Source of the DNA: Stieleria sedimenti
GTDB taxonomy: Bacteria; Planctomycetota; Planctomycetia; Pirellulales; Pirellulaceae
NCBI RefSeq assembly: GCF_025060895.1
Contig: NZ_JANZKV010000131.1
Coordinates: 1-64,000, forward strand
DNA length: 64,000 nucleotides
Direction: 5' to 3'
Positions 54,450 through 62,787 of the stretch are shown one piece after another. Position 1 is the stretch's first letter; every line of letters starts with the position of its first letter. Both the position numbers and the translations under genes were made by a program. The notes beneath the pieces are model-generated. The model saw only the letters and a list, made by a program, of their open reading frames with translations. It searched no databases and was not told the origin of the DNA.

Positions 54450-54453
54450 ACAC

Positions 54454-54567
54454 GTAGGTCACGCTGTGCGTGACAAGTGGCATGCACAGCATGCCCTACC
54501 AGGTGGCATGCACAGCATGCCCTACATGCTGGGAACAAGGCTGATGACAGGCTGGAAGCCTATCCCA
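54454..54567. repeat. Three hairpin elements and one dispersed-repeat arm after the giant gene
   Basis: Five bases after the stop codon lies a reverse copy of the GTCACGC/ACA/GCGTGAC hairpin (54454-54475), then two copies of the GGCATGC/ACA/GCATGCC version (54478-54499 and 54504-54525). At 54546-54567 is a copy of the GACAGGCTGGAAGCC arm that also occurs inside the giant gene. The array could act as the terminator of the giant transcript. Confidence 0.88.
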
Positions 54568-54636
54568 CTTCGCAGAATCATCCGGCTTGGGTATGGTGAG
54601 AAATCACACCTCCCCTCTCTTGGACCTGTTGCCCCC

Positions 54637-55419
54637 ATGGCTGAACTGAACCTTGCGATCCGCGTCGATTCGCTTGGATTGCCCCTGAAACGTGCCCTCG
54701 ATGTCGCGGCCCAAATGGGCATCCGATCGGTGGAACTGAATGCCCGCAGCGAGATTCATCCCGAATCGCTCTCCGAAACCGGTCTACGGCATCTGAGAAA
54801 ACTGCTGGACGAACGCAACTTGTCGGTCGCCAGTTTGCGGTTCCAAACACGGCGCGGATACGACAACCCCCAGGACCTTCAACGCCGAATCGAAGCGACC
54901 AAGGCGGCGATGGCGCTGGCGTACAAATTGAAGTCGCGAACGGTGATTAATTCGATCGGATTCATCCCCGACGATGAGACGGATCCCCGCTATGAATCGC
55001 TGCAGGCGGTGCTCAGCGATCTGGGGCGGTATGGCGCCAAGGTGGGCGCCTGTTTGGCCGCGGAGACCGGCGCGGAGTCCGGCAAGACCCTCGCCGACCT
55101 GCTCGACAAGGACGAAGACGGATTTGTCTCCGTCGCGCTCAATCCGGGCCTATTGATCGTCAACCGGCACAGTGTCACCGAGGCGGTCAAGGCGCTGAAG
55201 GATCGAATCCAAGTCGTGTGCGCCACCGACGGCGTGCTCGATCTGGCCGCCGGACGGGGGCTGCACGTGCCGATCGGCGAGGGCACCGCGGACTTCCCGC
55301 AGATCTTTGCCACACTGGAAGACGTCGGGTTTCGCGGGCCGTGCATCGTCGGGCGAGATGATTCCTCGCTCGCGGAACTGCAGCAAGGCGTGGAGTACTT
55401 GGGGAATCTGGGGATGTAG
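54637..55419 (+). CDS. Sugar phosphate isomerase/epimerase-like TIM barrel
   Basis: The 260-residue product looks like a xylose isomerase-like TIM barrel: LALDVAAQMGIRSVELNAR-type first strands (here RALDVAAQMGIRSVELNAR), then a KLLDERNLSVASLRF strand, VGACLAAETGAESGKTLADL with a likely metal-binding Glu, VSVALNPGLLIVNRHS, and HVPIGEGTADFPQIFATLED near the end. There is no signal peptide. The reading frame runs back to 54412 across the repeat array and the end of the giant gene; the ATG at 54637 is chosen because it starts the first barrel strand. The substrate is unknown. It is probably transcribed on its own. Confidence 0.78.
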   Translation: MAELNLAIRVDSLGLPLKRALDVAAQMGIRSVELNARSEIHPESLSETGLRHLRKLLDERNLSVASLRFQTRRGYDNPQDLQRRIEATKAAMALAYKLKSRTVINSIGFIPDDETDPRYESLQAVLSDLGRYGAKVGACLAAETGAESGKTLADLLDKDEDGFVSVALNPGLLIVNRHSVTEAVKALKDRIQVVCATDGVLDLAAGRGLHVPIGEGTADFPQIFATLEDVGFRGPCIVGRDDSSLAELQQGVEYLGNLGM

Positions 55420-55430
55420 CCTCGGGACGG

Positions 55431-55498
55431 GGTAGGAAGATTTTGGAGGTAGGAAGATTTTGGAGGTAGGAAGATTTTGGAGGTAGGAAGATTTTGGG
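55431..55498. repeat. Four tandem 17-bp repeats
   Basis: GGTAGGAAGATTTTGGA is repeated four times with no gap, the last unit ending GGG. An inverted 24-base copy lies at 55606-55629, so the array can fold back on it. It sits between two convergent genes, with nothing else recognised in the 256-base space. Confidence 0.9.
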
Positions 55499-55605
55499 AC
55501 CGCGACATGTTTGTGCGGACCAAATCAATGACAGTCACCACGCGCGAGTGGTTGTGTTACGACGCAAATCGCTCGCGGGCATGTCACCTTCGTACGCGAT
55601 CATTT

Positions 55606-55629
55606 TCCTACCTCCAAAATCTTCCTACC
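55606..55629. repeat. Inverted copy of the 17-bp repeat
   Basis: TCCTACCTCCAAAATCTTCC plus TACC is the reverse complement of about one and a half units of the array at 55431-55498. The 107 bases between them show no gene. Confidence 0.9.
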
Positions 55630-55675
55630 ATTTCGCCAGGTTGCGCGGATGCCTGCCTGCGAGGAAACCGCAGCG

Positions 55676-58009
55676 TCAGTAGAGATCCACCTTCATGAAT
55701 GCTCCCGAAGACGTGACGATCACGCCCGTCGTGGTGCCTGCTTTGATTTTCAATTTCTCCGACTGCCCTGATCCGCTGGCCGGTTTGATTTCGATGGTGT
55801 AATTCCCTGGTGCGACTTCCCAGTTGATCCCGGTCTTGGGATCTCTGGCACCCGCGCCTGCGGCGATGGTGTAGTCCCGGCGGTTGATCGTCAGCACGGC
55901 GGGGCCGGTGGTTTCATTGGCGATGAACAATCTCGCCTTACCTGGTGCAGGCCATAAACCGGCTGCCTTTGCGGCTTGGGCATCGCGGGACACCAACGTG
56001 ATCGCCGTTTCCTTACCTTTGCCGACCAGCTGCACCGACAATCCGCCAGTGGGCCCGGTAAACGTCAGACGAGCGCTCTGGAGATCGATCTTGGTTTCCG
56101 CCACCGTTTCGTCCCATTTGCCCCATTGTCCCGAAGCGAGCTGACGGCGATAAAAATCAACCACGGCGTCCAGTTCTGCGGCGACGGTCGTTTGAATCAC
56201 CTTGCGAAACGGGCTGCCTTCGGCTTGGATGCCCTCATGGCCTTGCGGTACGGGTAACGCGTCATAGCTGTCCGCGGGTAGACCACCGACCGGTTTTCGG
56301 CTGACGGAGGCTTTTTGCCCTAGGACGTTGACGTCGACGCTGACTTCGAAACTGTACTCGGTATCCAAGAACTCGCCGGGCTTGGTCATTTTCGCTGTTC
56401 CCCGGGCGCGTCCGTCTTCGATCACGATGGCGTCGTCCAGATCGTTGTTGCTGCCGACGCTATTGTTGTCGGCCCAGATCGACACGGAGCTGACGTTGTC
56501 GTCGGCATCGACCAGCAATTTGACTTGCGGCGTGAATTCAAAGTAATCGTCCGCGGCGGGTCTGCCCAAGGCCGCGGTCAACTTGGTCATGTTGAGCGGT
56601 TTTTCCGAGAACACGATCGCGGTCATCGGATCGTCAAAGAACATCATGGGATACGCGACGACGTTTGACAGGTTGTAAGTCCTGTTGCCCATCACCAGCT
56701 TGCCGGAATTGGCAAGCTTGGGCGCATCGGTGAGTCGTTTGACGGGCGTCGAATCACGCGTCAACACGGGCACGTCGAAGCTGATTTCGGCGGTGTAGAC
56801 CTTGTCGAAAAAGTCGCCGGGTTCCCTGAGCGCGACGGTGCCTCGTGCGCGGCCGTCTTCCACCAGCGCGGTGCCGACGAGTTCGTCGCCGGAACCGTGT
56901 CCGGGCGTTCCGCCGGCTTGCAGACTCAACTGCCGCGGTTGGTCGTCTTCATTCAACACGACGATCAAGTGCGGCTGCGGCCAAGAGGGACCGCCCTGGT
57001 CGTCTTCGTCGTTGCCGGTCTTGCGGAGTCGCGCGAGAAGCGAGTCTTGTTTGACGGCCTTTGGAGTTGCCACAATCTTTGTCTTCCACTCGTCATATTG
57101 AAAGACTTCATAGGCGATCACGTGCGGCAGTTCATAGGTCGTGCCATCCATCACGATCGTGCCCTTGTTGGGAAGTTTGGGCATTTGGCCGATGCCCTGT
57201 GTCGCTTTTTCTTTGCGTGGGGGCAGCGGCACCGATGATTCGACCATGTCGTCCTGTGTTGCCGTTTCGGCCGCGATTTTTGTTGCCGCCTGTTTCGCCT
57301 GTTCGGCTTCCTGTTTCATCCGCGCGATTTCTTCCTTCATTCCATCCCACTGCATGCCCTCGGTTCGAAATTCGACTTCACAGCCGTCATCTTCGGCGGT
57401 CAGGTTGACCTTCAGCGATGACTTTTTCTGTGAGAAGTTCATGCTGACGTAGTGGTCAAAATCCATCGTCGTCTTGTCCTTGGTCCAGTTGCGTTTTTCA
57501 AGTTCCTCAATGAGGTACTTTTGAACGGTTTTCAGGTCGGACGAGGTCTTGAATTCGACGGTTTCGAAAAAGTCGCTGTATTCGAGGTCCGTGGCGTTGT
57601 CAGGGATCGGCAACTCTCTGGGCGTCGGTTGGTCGTCTTCTTCCCACATCATTCCGGTGGGGGTTAAACGCACCGCGCTGCCACCGTCTTCCTCACTCAC
57701 GCGGACGACCAGGGTCATCTTGTTCTTGGCAAAGGTCTGGACCCAGAAACTGCTTTGCAGATTGTCGCGTGCCGATTTACGCCATCCTTGTTCGGTCAGT
57801 TTCTGGGCGTAGAGCTTGCCGACCGTTTTGACGTCCGAGGGCATTTGAAAACGCACGTCGCCGCGCCGCTTCATCATGCTGTACTCTGTCGCCCCGTCCG
57901 GAACCAGCAGATCCCGCACACGCATCTGCTGGGCGACCGCGGGTGCCCCGAACCCGATGCTTGAAACAATCAACAGAGCCGCCATGGAGTGAAGAAGTTT
58001 GCGGAACAT
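55676..58009 (-). CDS. Secreted, internally repeated hypothetical protein with PEGA-like end
   Basis: From the ATG at 58009 the product has 777 residues. It has a clear signal peptide (LLHSMAALLIVSSIGFG, cleavage near AVAQQ). Three related modules of about 85 residues each start with VPDGATEY, PIPDNATDLEY and PVPQGHEGIQ and share a VxxYxxxLxxxxW core (about 32-120, 125-215 and 595-690). Between them two related modules of about 170 residues share GKLVMxxxTYxLxxVxAYxxFxxD and EDGRARGTxxxxxPGxFxDxxY. The last 80 residues (LTINRRDYTIAAGAGARDP, APGNYTIEIKP) resemble a PEGA domain. The frame runs back to 58354, but a strong ribosome binding site marks 58009. No function is recognised; it may bind cell wall or polysaccharide. 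Confidence 0.8.
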   Translation of the reverse strand: MFRKLLHSMAALLIVSSIGFGAPAVAQQMRVRDLLVPDGATEYSMMKRRGDVRFQMPSDVKTVGKLYAQKLTEQGWRKSARDNLQSSFWVQTFAKNKMTLVVRVSEEDGGSAVRLTPTGMMWEEDDQPTPRELPIPDNATDLEYSDFFETVEFKTSSDLKTVQKYLIEELEKRNWTKDKTTMDFDHYVSMNFSQKKSSLKVNLTAEDDGCEVEFRTEGMQWDGMKEEIARMKQEAEQAKQAATKIAAETATQDDMVESSVPLPPRKEKATQGIGQMPKLPNKGTIVMDGTTYELPHVIAYEVFQYDEWKTKIVATPKAVKQDSLLARLRKTGNDEDDQGGPSWPQPHLIVVLNEDDQPRQLSLQAGGTPGHGSGDELVGTALVEDGRARGTVALREPGDFFDKVYTAEISFDVPVLTRDSTPVKRLTDAPKLANSGKLVMGNRTYNLSNVVAYPMMFFDDPMTAIVFSEKPLNMTKLTAALGRPAADDYFEFTPQVKLLVDADDNVSSVSIWADNNSVGSNNDLDDAIVIEDGRARGTAKMTKPGEFLDTEYSFEVSVDVNVLGQKASVSRKPVGGLPADSYDALPVPQGHEGIQAEGSPFRKVIQTTVAAELDAVVDFYRRQLASGQWGKWDETVAETKIDLQSARLTFTGPTGGLSVQLVGKGKETAITLVSRDAQAAKAAGLWPAPGKARLFIANETTGPAVLTINRRDYTIAAGAGARDPKTGINWEVAPGNYTIEIKPASGSGQSEKLKIKAGTTTGVIVTSSGAFMKVDLY

Positions 58010-58391
58010 CGCGATTTTCTCCTTTGGGGGGATCGTTCGAGTCGACCCCTTCATTGGAACGGGTGCGGGCGGAGTGGGCCAGTAAAAAACGAAGAATCTC
58101 GGGTAATCGGGACGGCGGGCAGGATCAACAAAAAGGGTCAGCCGTCCTCGTTTCGCTCGACCCTCCTGCCAGGAGGGTGACTTTAAAAGTGAACGACCTC
58201 CAACAAGGGGCGTCGATGCCTGTGCTGATAGGGAGGATGAGGCCGAAGCCAGTCCCGAGTGATAGAGCAGGCAATTTGAGGGGGCTGGAAGGAGTTGTCT
58301 TTTCGTCTCTTTTCGCGGTGACGCGGTCGGCAATGTTTGACATACTCGGCGCACGAAAGAGGCTCTTCAATCCTGGTCTGATTCAAACGCC
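58010..58391. other. Divergent spacer with a dispersed hairpin
   Basis: The 382 bases between the secreted protein and the ABC ATPase starts must hold both promoters, though none is clear. ACCCTCCTG and CAGGAGGGT form a 9-bp hairpin with one central base at 58160-58178. It is followed by GACTTTAAAAGTGAACGACC, whose style matches dispersed intergenic repeats. No gene or structured RNA was identified. Confidence 0.55.
58019..58024 (-). promoter_or_regulatory. Shine-Dalgarno site of the 777-residue secreted protein
   Basis: AAGGAG on the reverse strand lies 9 bases before the ATG at 58009. It decides this start over the longer frame opening at 58354. Confidence 0.75.
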
Positions 58392-59348
58392 GTGATCCAC
58401 GCCGAATCTCCCGCTCTGGAAATCGTCAATCTGCGCAAGAATTACCGGCGGATCGAAGCGTTGCGTGGGGTCGATTTCGAACTCGGCCGCGGGGAGTGCC
58501 TCGCCTTTCTTGGGCCCAACGGCGCCGGGAAAACGACGTTGATCCGTGCGTTGGCTGGACGAACGCGGCCGACCAAAGGGACGATCAAAGTGTTCGGCCA
58601 TCCGATCGACTCGATCGGAGCGCGTCAGGCACTCGGGTTGGTTCCCCAGGATCTGGCACTTTACGGGGACCTGACGACGCGTGAGAACCTGATGGCGTTT
58701 GGCAAGTTTCATGGCGTGCCGCGTCGCGAGTTGAAAAAACGCATCGACTGGGCGCTCCAATGGACGGGATTGACCGACCGTGCCAAAGACCTGGTGGGTG
58801 GGTTTTCTGGGGGCATGAAGCGGCGTGTGAACCTCGCCTGCGGCGTGTTACACCGGCCCAAGATCATCTTGTTGGATGAACCGACCGTCGGCGTTGATCC
58901 GCAAAGCCGCGAACGGATCTTTACGATGCTGGATCAGTTGAATGACGAAGGTGCTTCGATTCTGTTGACGACGCACCATCTGGACGAAGCGGAACAGCGA
59001 AGCGATCGGATCGTGATCTTGGATCAAGGCCGCGTGATCGCCGACGGGACCATCGATGAATTGGTGCTCAGCACCGTCGGGCATTCACGGCTGGTTCGAG
59101 TGCGTGTGGATCGACCGCTGACCGCACCGGTGACGGTGCCCGGCGATGGCGTTCAACGTCGCACGGTTCACGTCGGTGAGGCCGGCCGGGACCTGATCGA
59201 AACACGGATCGACGATGTCACTGTCAATTTGGGGCCGTTTTTACAGGCGGTCCAAAACGATGGTTACTTGGTGTCTGACATGGAGGTGCAGGCGCCTTCG
59301 TTGCATCACGTCTTCCTGCATCTGACCGGCAACGAACTCAGGGACTAG
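58392..59348 (+). CDS. ABC transporter ATP-binding protein
   Basis: The 318-residue product is the ATPase of an ABC-2 type exporter (DrrA/NodI/CcmA-like). It has Walker A GPNGAGKT (about residues 40-47), the Q-loop in LGLVPQDLALYGDLT, the signature FSGGMKRRVNLAC, Walker B IILLDEPTVGVDPQ and the H-loop in LLTTHHLDEAEQR. A C-terminal regulatory extension of about 90 residues follows. The start is a GTG at 58392. The permease gene begins 7 bases after its stop, so the two form one operon and one transporter. The cargo cannot be predicted. Confidence 0.92.
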   Translation: MIHAESPALEIVNLRKNYRRIEALRGVDFELGRGECLAFLGPNGAGKTTLIRALAGRTRPTKGTIKVFGHPIDSIGARQALGLVPQDLALYGDLTTRENLMAFGKFHGVPRRELKKRIDWALQWTGLTDRAKDLVGGFSGGMKRRVNLACGVLHRPKIILLDEPTVGVDPQSRERIFTMLDQLNDEGASILLTTHHLDEAEQRSDRIVILDQGRVIADGTIDELVLSTVGHSRLVRVRVDRPLTAPVTVPGDGVQRRTVHVGEAGRDLIETRIDDVTVNLGPFLQAVQNDGYLVSDMEVQAPSLHHVFLHLTGNELRD

Positions 59349-59355
59349 AACGCTC

Positions 59356-60561
59356 GTGATTTGGACAATCATGCAACTCAGCCTGCGGCGGCTGCTCCAC
59401 AATCGCATCGAACTTCTGTTGACGTTCGTGGTCCCGATTGCGTTCTTCAGCGTGTTCGCGTTGATCTTCGGAAACGGAATCGGCAGCGGAACCACGCCGA
59501 AGGTGAAGGTCGTGATTATCGACGAGGTTCAATCGCCAGACAGCACCGCGATTGTCGAATCGTTGCGCAACAGCGCGGGCCTACGTTTGATGAACGACGA
59601 TCTGCAAGACGAAGCATTCAGTGTGAACGACGCCTCGGACATGGTTCGTCATGGCAGTGTGACCATCGCGATTGTGCTCAAATCGGGGCAGGGCGAGTCC
59701 ATCCGTTCGGACTTGCTTGCCGACGCGTCCGACCAGGTTGCCGGCCAGGTCGTCTCGGCGTTGGTGGGGCGTGAACTGGTGATCGCCAAGACGCGTCAAG
59801 CGGCCAGGGCGCGGCGGACGCTGGTGCGCCGTCCTCCCACCGATGAGGCGACGGCGGTGCCCAATCAACCCGTTCGGCAACCGCCAGCCGTCGCGGCGGA
59901 ATCGTTGGACCCGTCCGAGCTGGTGCAGATCGTGGACGTCATCGGAGAGGACAAGGCGAACCCGGTCGTCAGCATGTATGCCGCCGGAATCGCGGTGATG
60001 TTCTTGTTGTTCGGTGCCACCGGCGGTGGCGGTGTTCTGCTGGACGAACGCGAGAACACGACGTTGGATCGATTGCTATCGACTGAATTGACGATGGATC
60101 AACTACTGCTGGGGAAATGGTTCTACCTCACTGCACTGGGCTTCGTGCAAGTGTGTGTGATGTTCGTCTGGGGACAATACGTTTTCGGAATTGACTTGCT
60201 GGGGCATCTGGACGGGTTTGTGATGATGACCCTGGTGACCAGTTCAGCCGCCGCCGCCTTCGGTCTTTTTCTGGCGACACTTTGCAAGACACGCGGACAG
60301 CTCAATGGGCTGTCGGTGATTTTGATATTGACCATGAGTGCGCTCGGCGGGTCGATGGTTCCCCGTTATGTGATGAGCGAACGGATGCGAGAACTGGGGC
60401 TTTGGACCTTCAACGCGTGGGCTCTGGACGGTTATGACAAAGTTTTTTGGCGTGATCTGCCTGCCGACGCGTTGCTACCCCAGCTAGCGGTGTTGATGAT
60501 TGCCGCGGTAGGGTTTCTACTTGTCGCTCGGGCGCTCGCGATTCGATGGGAATTTGATTGA
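59356..60561 (+). CDS. ABC-2 type transporter permease
   Basis: The 401-residue product has one N-terminal membrane segment ([20 protein letters not shown], about 20-39) and a large extracytoplasmic part (about 45-205). About five C-terminal segments follow, including [52 protein letters not shown] and [16 protein letters not shown]. The motif [18 protein letters not shown] after the second segment is typical of the ABC-2 coupling loop. The outer part includes a Pro/Arg-rich linker (about 150-185). The GTG start sits 7 bases after the ATPase gene. It should form a homodimer with two ATPase subunits. Confidence 0.9.
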   Translation: MIWTIMQLSLRRLLHNRIELLLTFVVPIAFFSVFALIFGNGIGSGTTPKVKVVIIDEVQSPDSTAIVESLRNSAGLRLMNDDLQDEAFSVNDASDMVRHGSVTIAIVLKSGQGESIRSDLLADASDQVAGQVVSALVGRELVIAKTRQAARARRTLVRRPPTDEATAVPNQPVRQPPAVAAESLDPSELVQIVDVIGEDKANPVVSMYAAGIAVMFLLFGATGGGGVLLDERENTTLDRLLSTELTMDQLLLGKWFYLTALGFVQVCVMFVWGQYVFGIDLLGHLDGFVMMTLVTSSAAAAFGLFLATLCKTRGQLNGLSVILILTMSALGGSMVPRYVMSERMRELGLWTFNAWALDGYDKVFWRDLPADALLPQLAVLMIAAVGFLLVARALAIRWEFD

Positions 60562-60625
60562 TCCGTCGGCGTCGAAGTCTCTCCCACATTTCTTCCGTCA
60601 AGTCTCCTCATCTCAACCACGTAGA

Positions 60626-61543
60626 ATGACAGCTATTGAACCCGGCAAAACAAGGATCGGTTGGATCGGTACCGGAGTGATGGGGCACAGCATGTGCAGC
60701 CATCTGATCGACGCGGGATACCAGGCGACGGTTTACAATCGTACGGCGGAGAAAACGAAGGGCTTGGTCGACAAAGGCGCCACGGCCGTTGATTCACCTC
60801 GGGCGGTCGCGGAAAACAGCGACGTCGTGTTCACCATCGTCGGTTTTCCCAGCGACGTGCGGCAGGTGATACTCGGTGAGGACGGTGTGCTGGAGGGGGC
60901 TCGCGAGGGGACGGTGTTGGTCGACATGACGACCAGCGATCCGAGCCTGGCGATCCAAATCGCGGAGGCGGCCAAGGCGATCGGGGTCCAGGCGATCGAT
61001 GCCCCCGTCAGCGGCGGCGACCTGGGAGCCCGCAACGCGGCGCTGTCGATCATGATCGGCGGAGATGCCGAGACGGTCCGGCGGATCGACCCGCTGTTTC
61101 AACGGATGGGCAAGACGATTGTCTACCAAGGCGGACCCGGGTCGGGCCAGCACACCAAAATGGTCAACCAAACCCTGATCGCCAGCGGAATGATTGCGAT
61201 CTGCGAAGGGTTGCTCTACGCCCACAAGGTCGGGTTGGACATTCCGACTGTCCTCAAGAGCGTCTCCTCCGGCGCCGCAGGTAGCTGGTCGCTGTCGAAC
61301 TTGGCGCCGCGGATGATCAACGGAGATTTTGATCCGGGGTTCTTCGTCGAGCACTTTTTAAAGGACATGAAGATCGCGCTCGATGAAGCGTCCAAACGAA
61401 ATCTTGCCCTGCCCGGTCTGGCGCTCGGTTACCAGCTCTATCATGCGGTGGCCGCACAAGGGCACCGCCGCGACGGCACTCAGTCGTTGATCCTGGCGCT
61501 GGCAAAGCTGAACGGTTTTGATTGGAAAAACGAAAACCGCTAA
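60626..61543 (+). CDS. NAD(P)-dependent beta-hydroxyacid dehydrogenase
   Basis: The 305-residue product belongs to the 3-hydroxyisobutyrate dehydrogenase/tartronate semialdehyde reductase family. It has the nucleotide-binding motif [17 protein letters not shown] (about 10-26), the substrate motif [16 protein letters not shown] (about 128-143) and the catalytic lysine in [17 protein letters not shown] (about 177). The C-terminal helical domain includes [12 protein letters not shown]. The frame opens at 60521 inside the permease gene, but the ATG at 60626 gives a normal family N-terminus. It follows the permease by 64 bases and precedes an oxidoreductase by 21 bases. The exact substrate is not determined. 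Confidence 0.88.
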   Translation: MTAIEPGKTRIGWIGTGVMGHSMCSHLIDAGYQATVYNRTAEKTKGLVDKGATAVDSPRAVAENSDVVFTIVGFPSDVRQVILGEDGVLEGAREGTVLVDMTTSDPSLAIQIAEAAKAIGVQAIDAPVSGGDLGARNAALSIMIGGDAETVRRIDPLFQRMGKTIVYQGGPGSGQHTKMVNQTLIASGMIAICEGLLYAHKVGLDIPTVLKSVSSGAAGSWSLSNLAPRMINGDFDPGFFVEHFLKDMKIALDEASKRNLALPGLALGYQLYHAVAAQGHRRDGTQSLILALAKLNGFDWKNENR

Positions 61544-61564
61544 CGTTCCATCGAAGAGTCCATC

Positions 61565-62539
61565 ATGAAAGCTGCTTACATCACACAGACCGGAACGCCG
61601 GATGTCATCCAATTCGGTGACATGGAGCCACCGACGGCGGGTCCGGGACAAATCCTGATTCGCAACCACGCCCTCTCGGTCAACCCGATCGACACCTATG
61701 TGCGTAGCGGTCTGGTGGCGTTCGAGTTACCCAATCCCTTCATCCCAGGCTGTGACGCCGCGGGCGTTGTCGAGTCCGTTGGAAAGGGCGTCGAATCGTT
61801 TTCGGTCGGGGATCGTGTTTGGTGCACCAATCAAGGACTGTTGGGCCGGCAGGGAACGTTTGCCGAGCAGATCGCGGTCGATGCCCCGTGGTGTTTTCCG
61901 TTGCCCGACTCGGTCGACTACGCCACGGCCGCCGCCAATGCGTTGGTCGGGGTGACGGCGCACTTGGGACTATTCCGCAGTGCGGAGATCGAACCGGGTG
62001 AAACCGTATTCATCATCGGCGGAACCGGTGGCGTGGGTGCGATGGTCGTGCAGATGGCCAAGGCGGCGGGCGCATCGGTGATCACGACGGCGGGTTCAGA
62101 CGCTAAGTGTGAACGCGCGATGGAATTGGGGGCCGACCATGTGATCAATTATTCGACGCAGTCGATCGCCGAGCGGGTCAAGGAGATCGCGCCCAAGGGG
62201 GTGAATCTGTTCTGGGAGACACGTCGCATGCCGGACTTCGACGAAGCGATCGATTTGATGGCTCCGCGGGGACGCATGGTGTTGATGGCCGGTCGCGATT
62301 CCAGGCCCGAATTTCCCGTCGGTCCGTTCTACGTCAAGGAGTGCTCGCTGCACGGATTCGTGATGTTCAAAGCGACGCCGTTGGAAATGCAGCGCTGTGC
62401 CGAAGCGATGAATCGCTGGATGGCGAGCGGACGATTGAAAGCGAACATCGCCCAGACGCTTCCACTTGCCGAAGCCGCCGAGGCGCATCGCATCCAGGAA
62501 GCCGAAAACGTCGGCGGCAAGATCGTCCTGACCGTCTGA
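61565..62539 (+). CDS. NADPH:quinone reductase-like MDR oxidoreductase
   Basis: The 324-residue product is a medium-chain dehydrogenase/reductase of the zinc-free quinone oxidoreductase (zeta-crystallin) type. The N-terminal GroES-like part has HALSVNPIDTYVRSG and PFIPGCDAAGVVESVGKGV. The Rossmann part has the NADP-binding motif FIIGGTGGVGAMVVQMAKA (about 149-167) and ELGADHVINY. There are none of the clustered structural-zinc cysteines of alcohol dehydrogenases. It starts 21 bases after the hydroxyacid dehydrogenase on the same strand, so the two are probably co-transcribed. The physiological substrate is unknown. Confidence 0.88.
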   Translation: MKAAYITQTGTPDVIQFGDMEPPTAGPGQILIRNHALSVNPIDTYVRSGLVAFELPNPFIPGCDAAGVVESVGKGVESFSVGDRVWCTNQGLLGRQGTFAEQIAVDAPWCFPLPDSVDYATAAANALVGVTAHLGLFRSAEIEPGETVFIIGGTGGVGAMVVQMAKAAGASVITTAGSDAKCERAMELGADHVINYSTQSIAERVKEIAPKGVNLFWETRRMPDFDEAIDLMAPRGRMVLMAGRDSRPEFPVGPFYVKECSLHGFVMFKATPLEMQRCAEAMNRWMASGRLKANIAQTLPLAEAAEAHRIQEAENVGGKIVLTV

Positions 62540-62787
62540 GCGACCATCCCGACACCTCGTCACCTCGTTCCGAGGCTCCGCCTTGGAACGTCATGCACGA
62601 TCGAATCAGCCGTTTAACGCGAGCCTACGGGCCCCCAAAATAAGCATCAATGAGGAGGCCCGTACGCTGGCGCGATACGGCTGATCGCATGTGTGATCCG
62701 ATGCAATCAAAGTGTGTTCCCAGGCGGAGGGCAGAGCCCGGGAACAAGGGGAATAAGTCGGTTGTAGCACCAGCGGTGCGCGACGAT
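62540..62787. other. Spacer between convergent genes with repeat remnants
   Basis: This 248-base spacer holds fragments of a dispersed repeat: GTTCCGAGGCTCCGCCTTGG near 62568 and GTTCCCAGGCGGAGGGCAGA near 62714, which face each other in part. No RNA gene or open frame with coding character was found. Confidence 0.5.

Noticed and set aside
54450-55419. A dedicated immunity gene after the giant RHS gene
   Set aside because: The next gene is a normal isomerase-like TIM barrel and no small frame with coding character lies in the repeat-filled gap.
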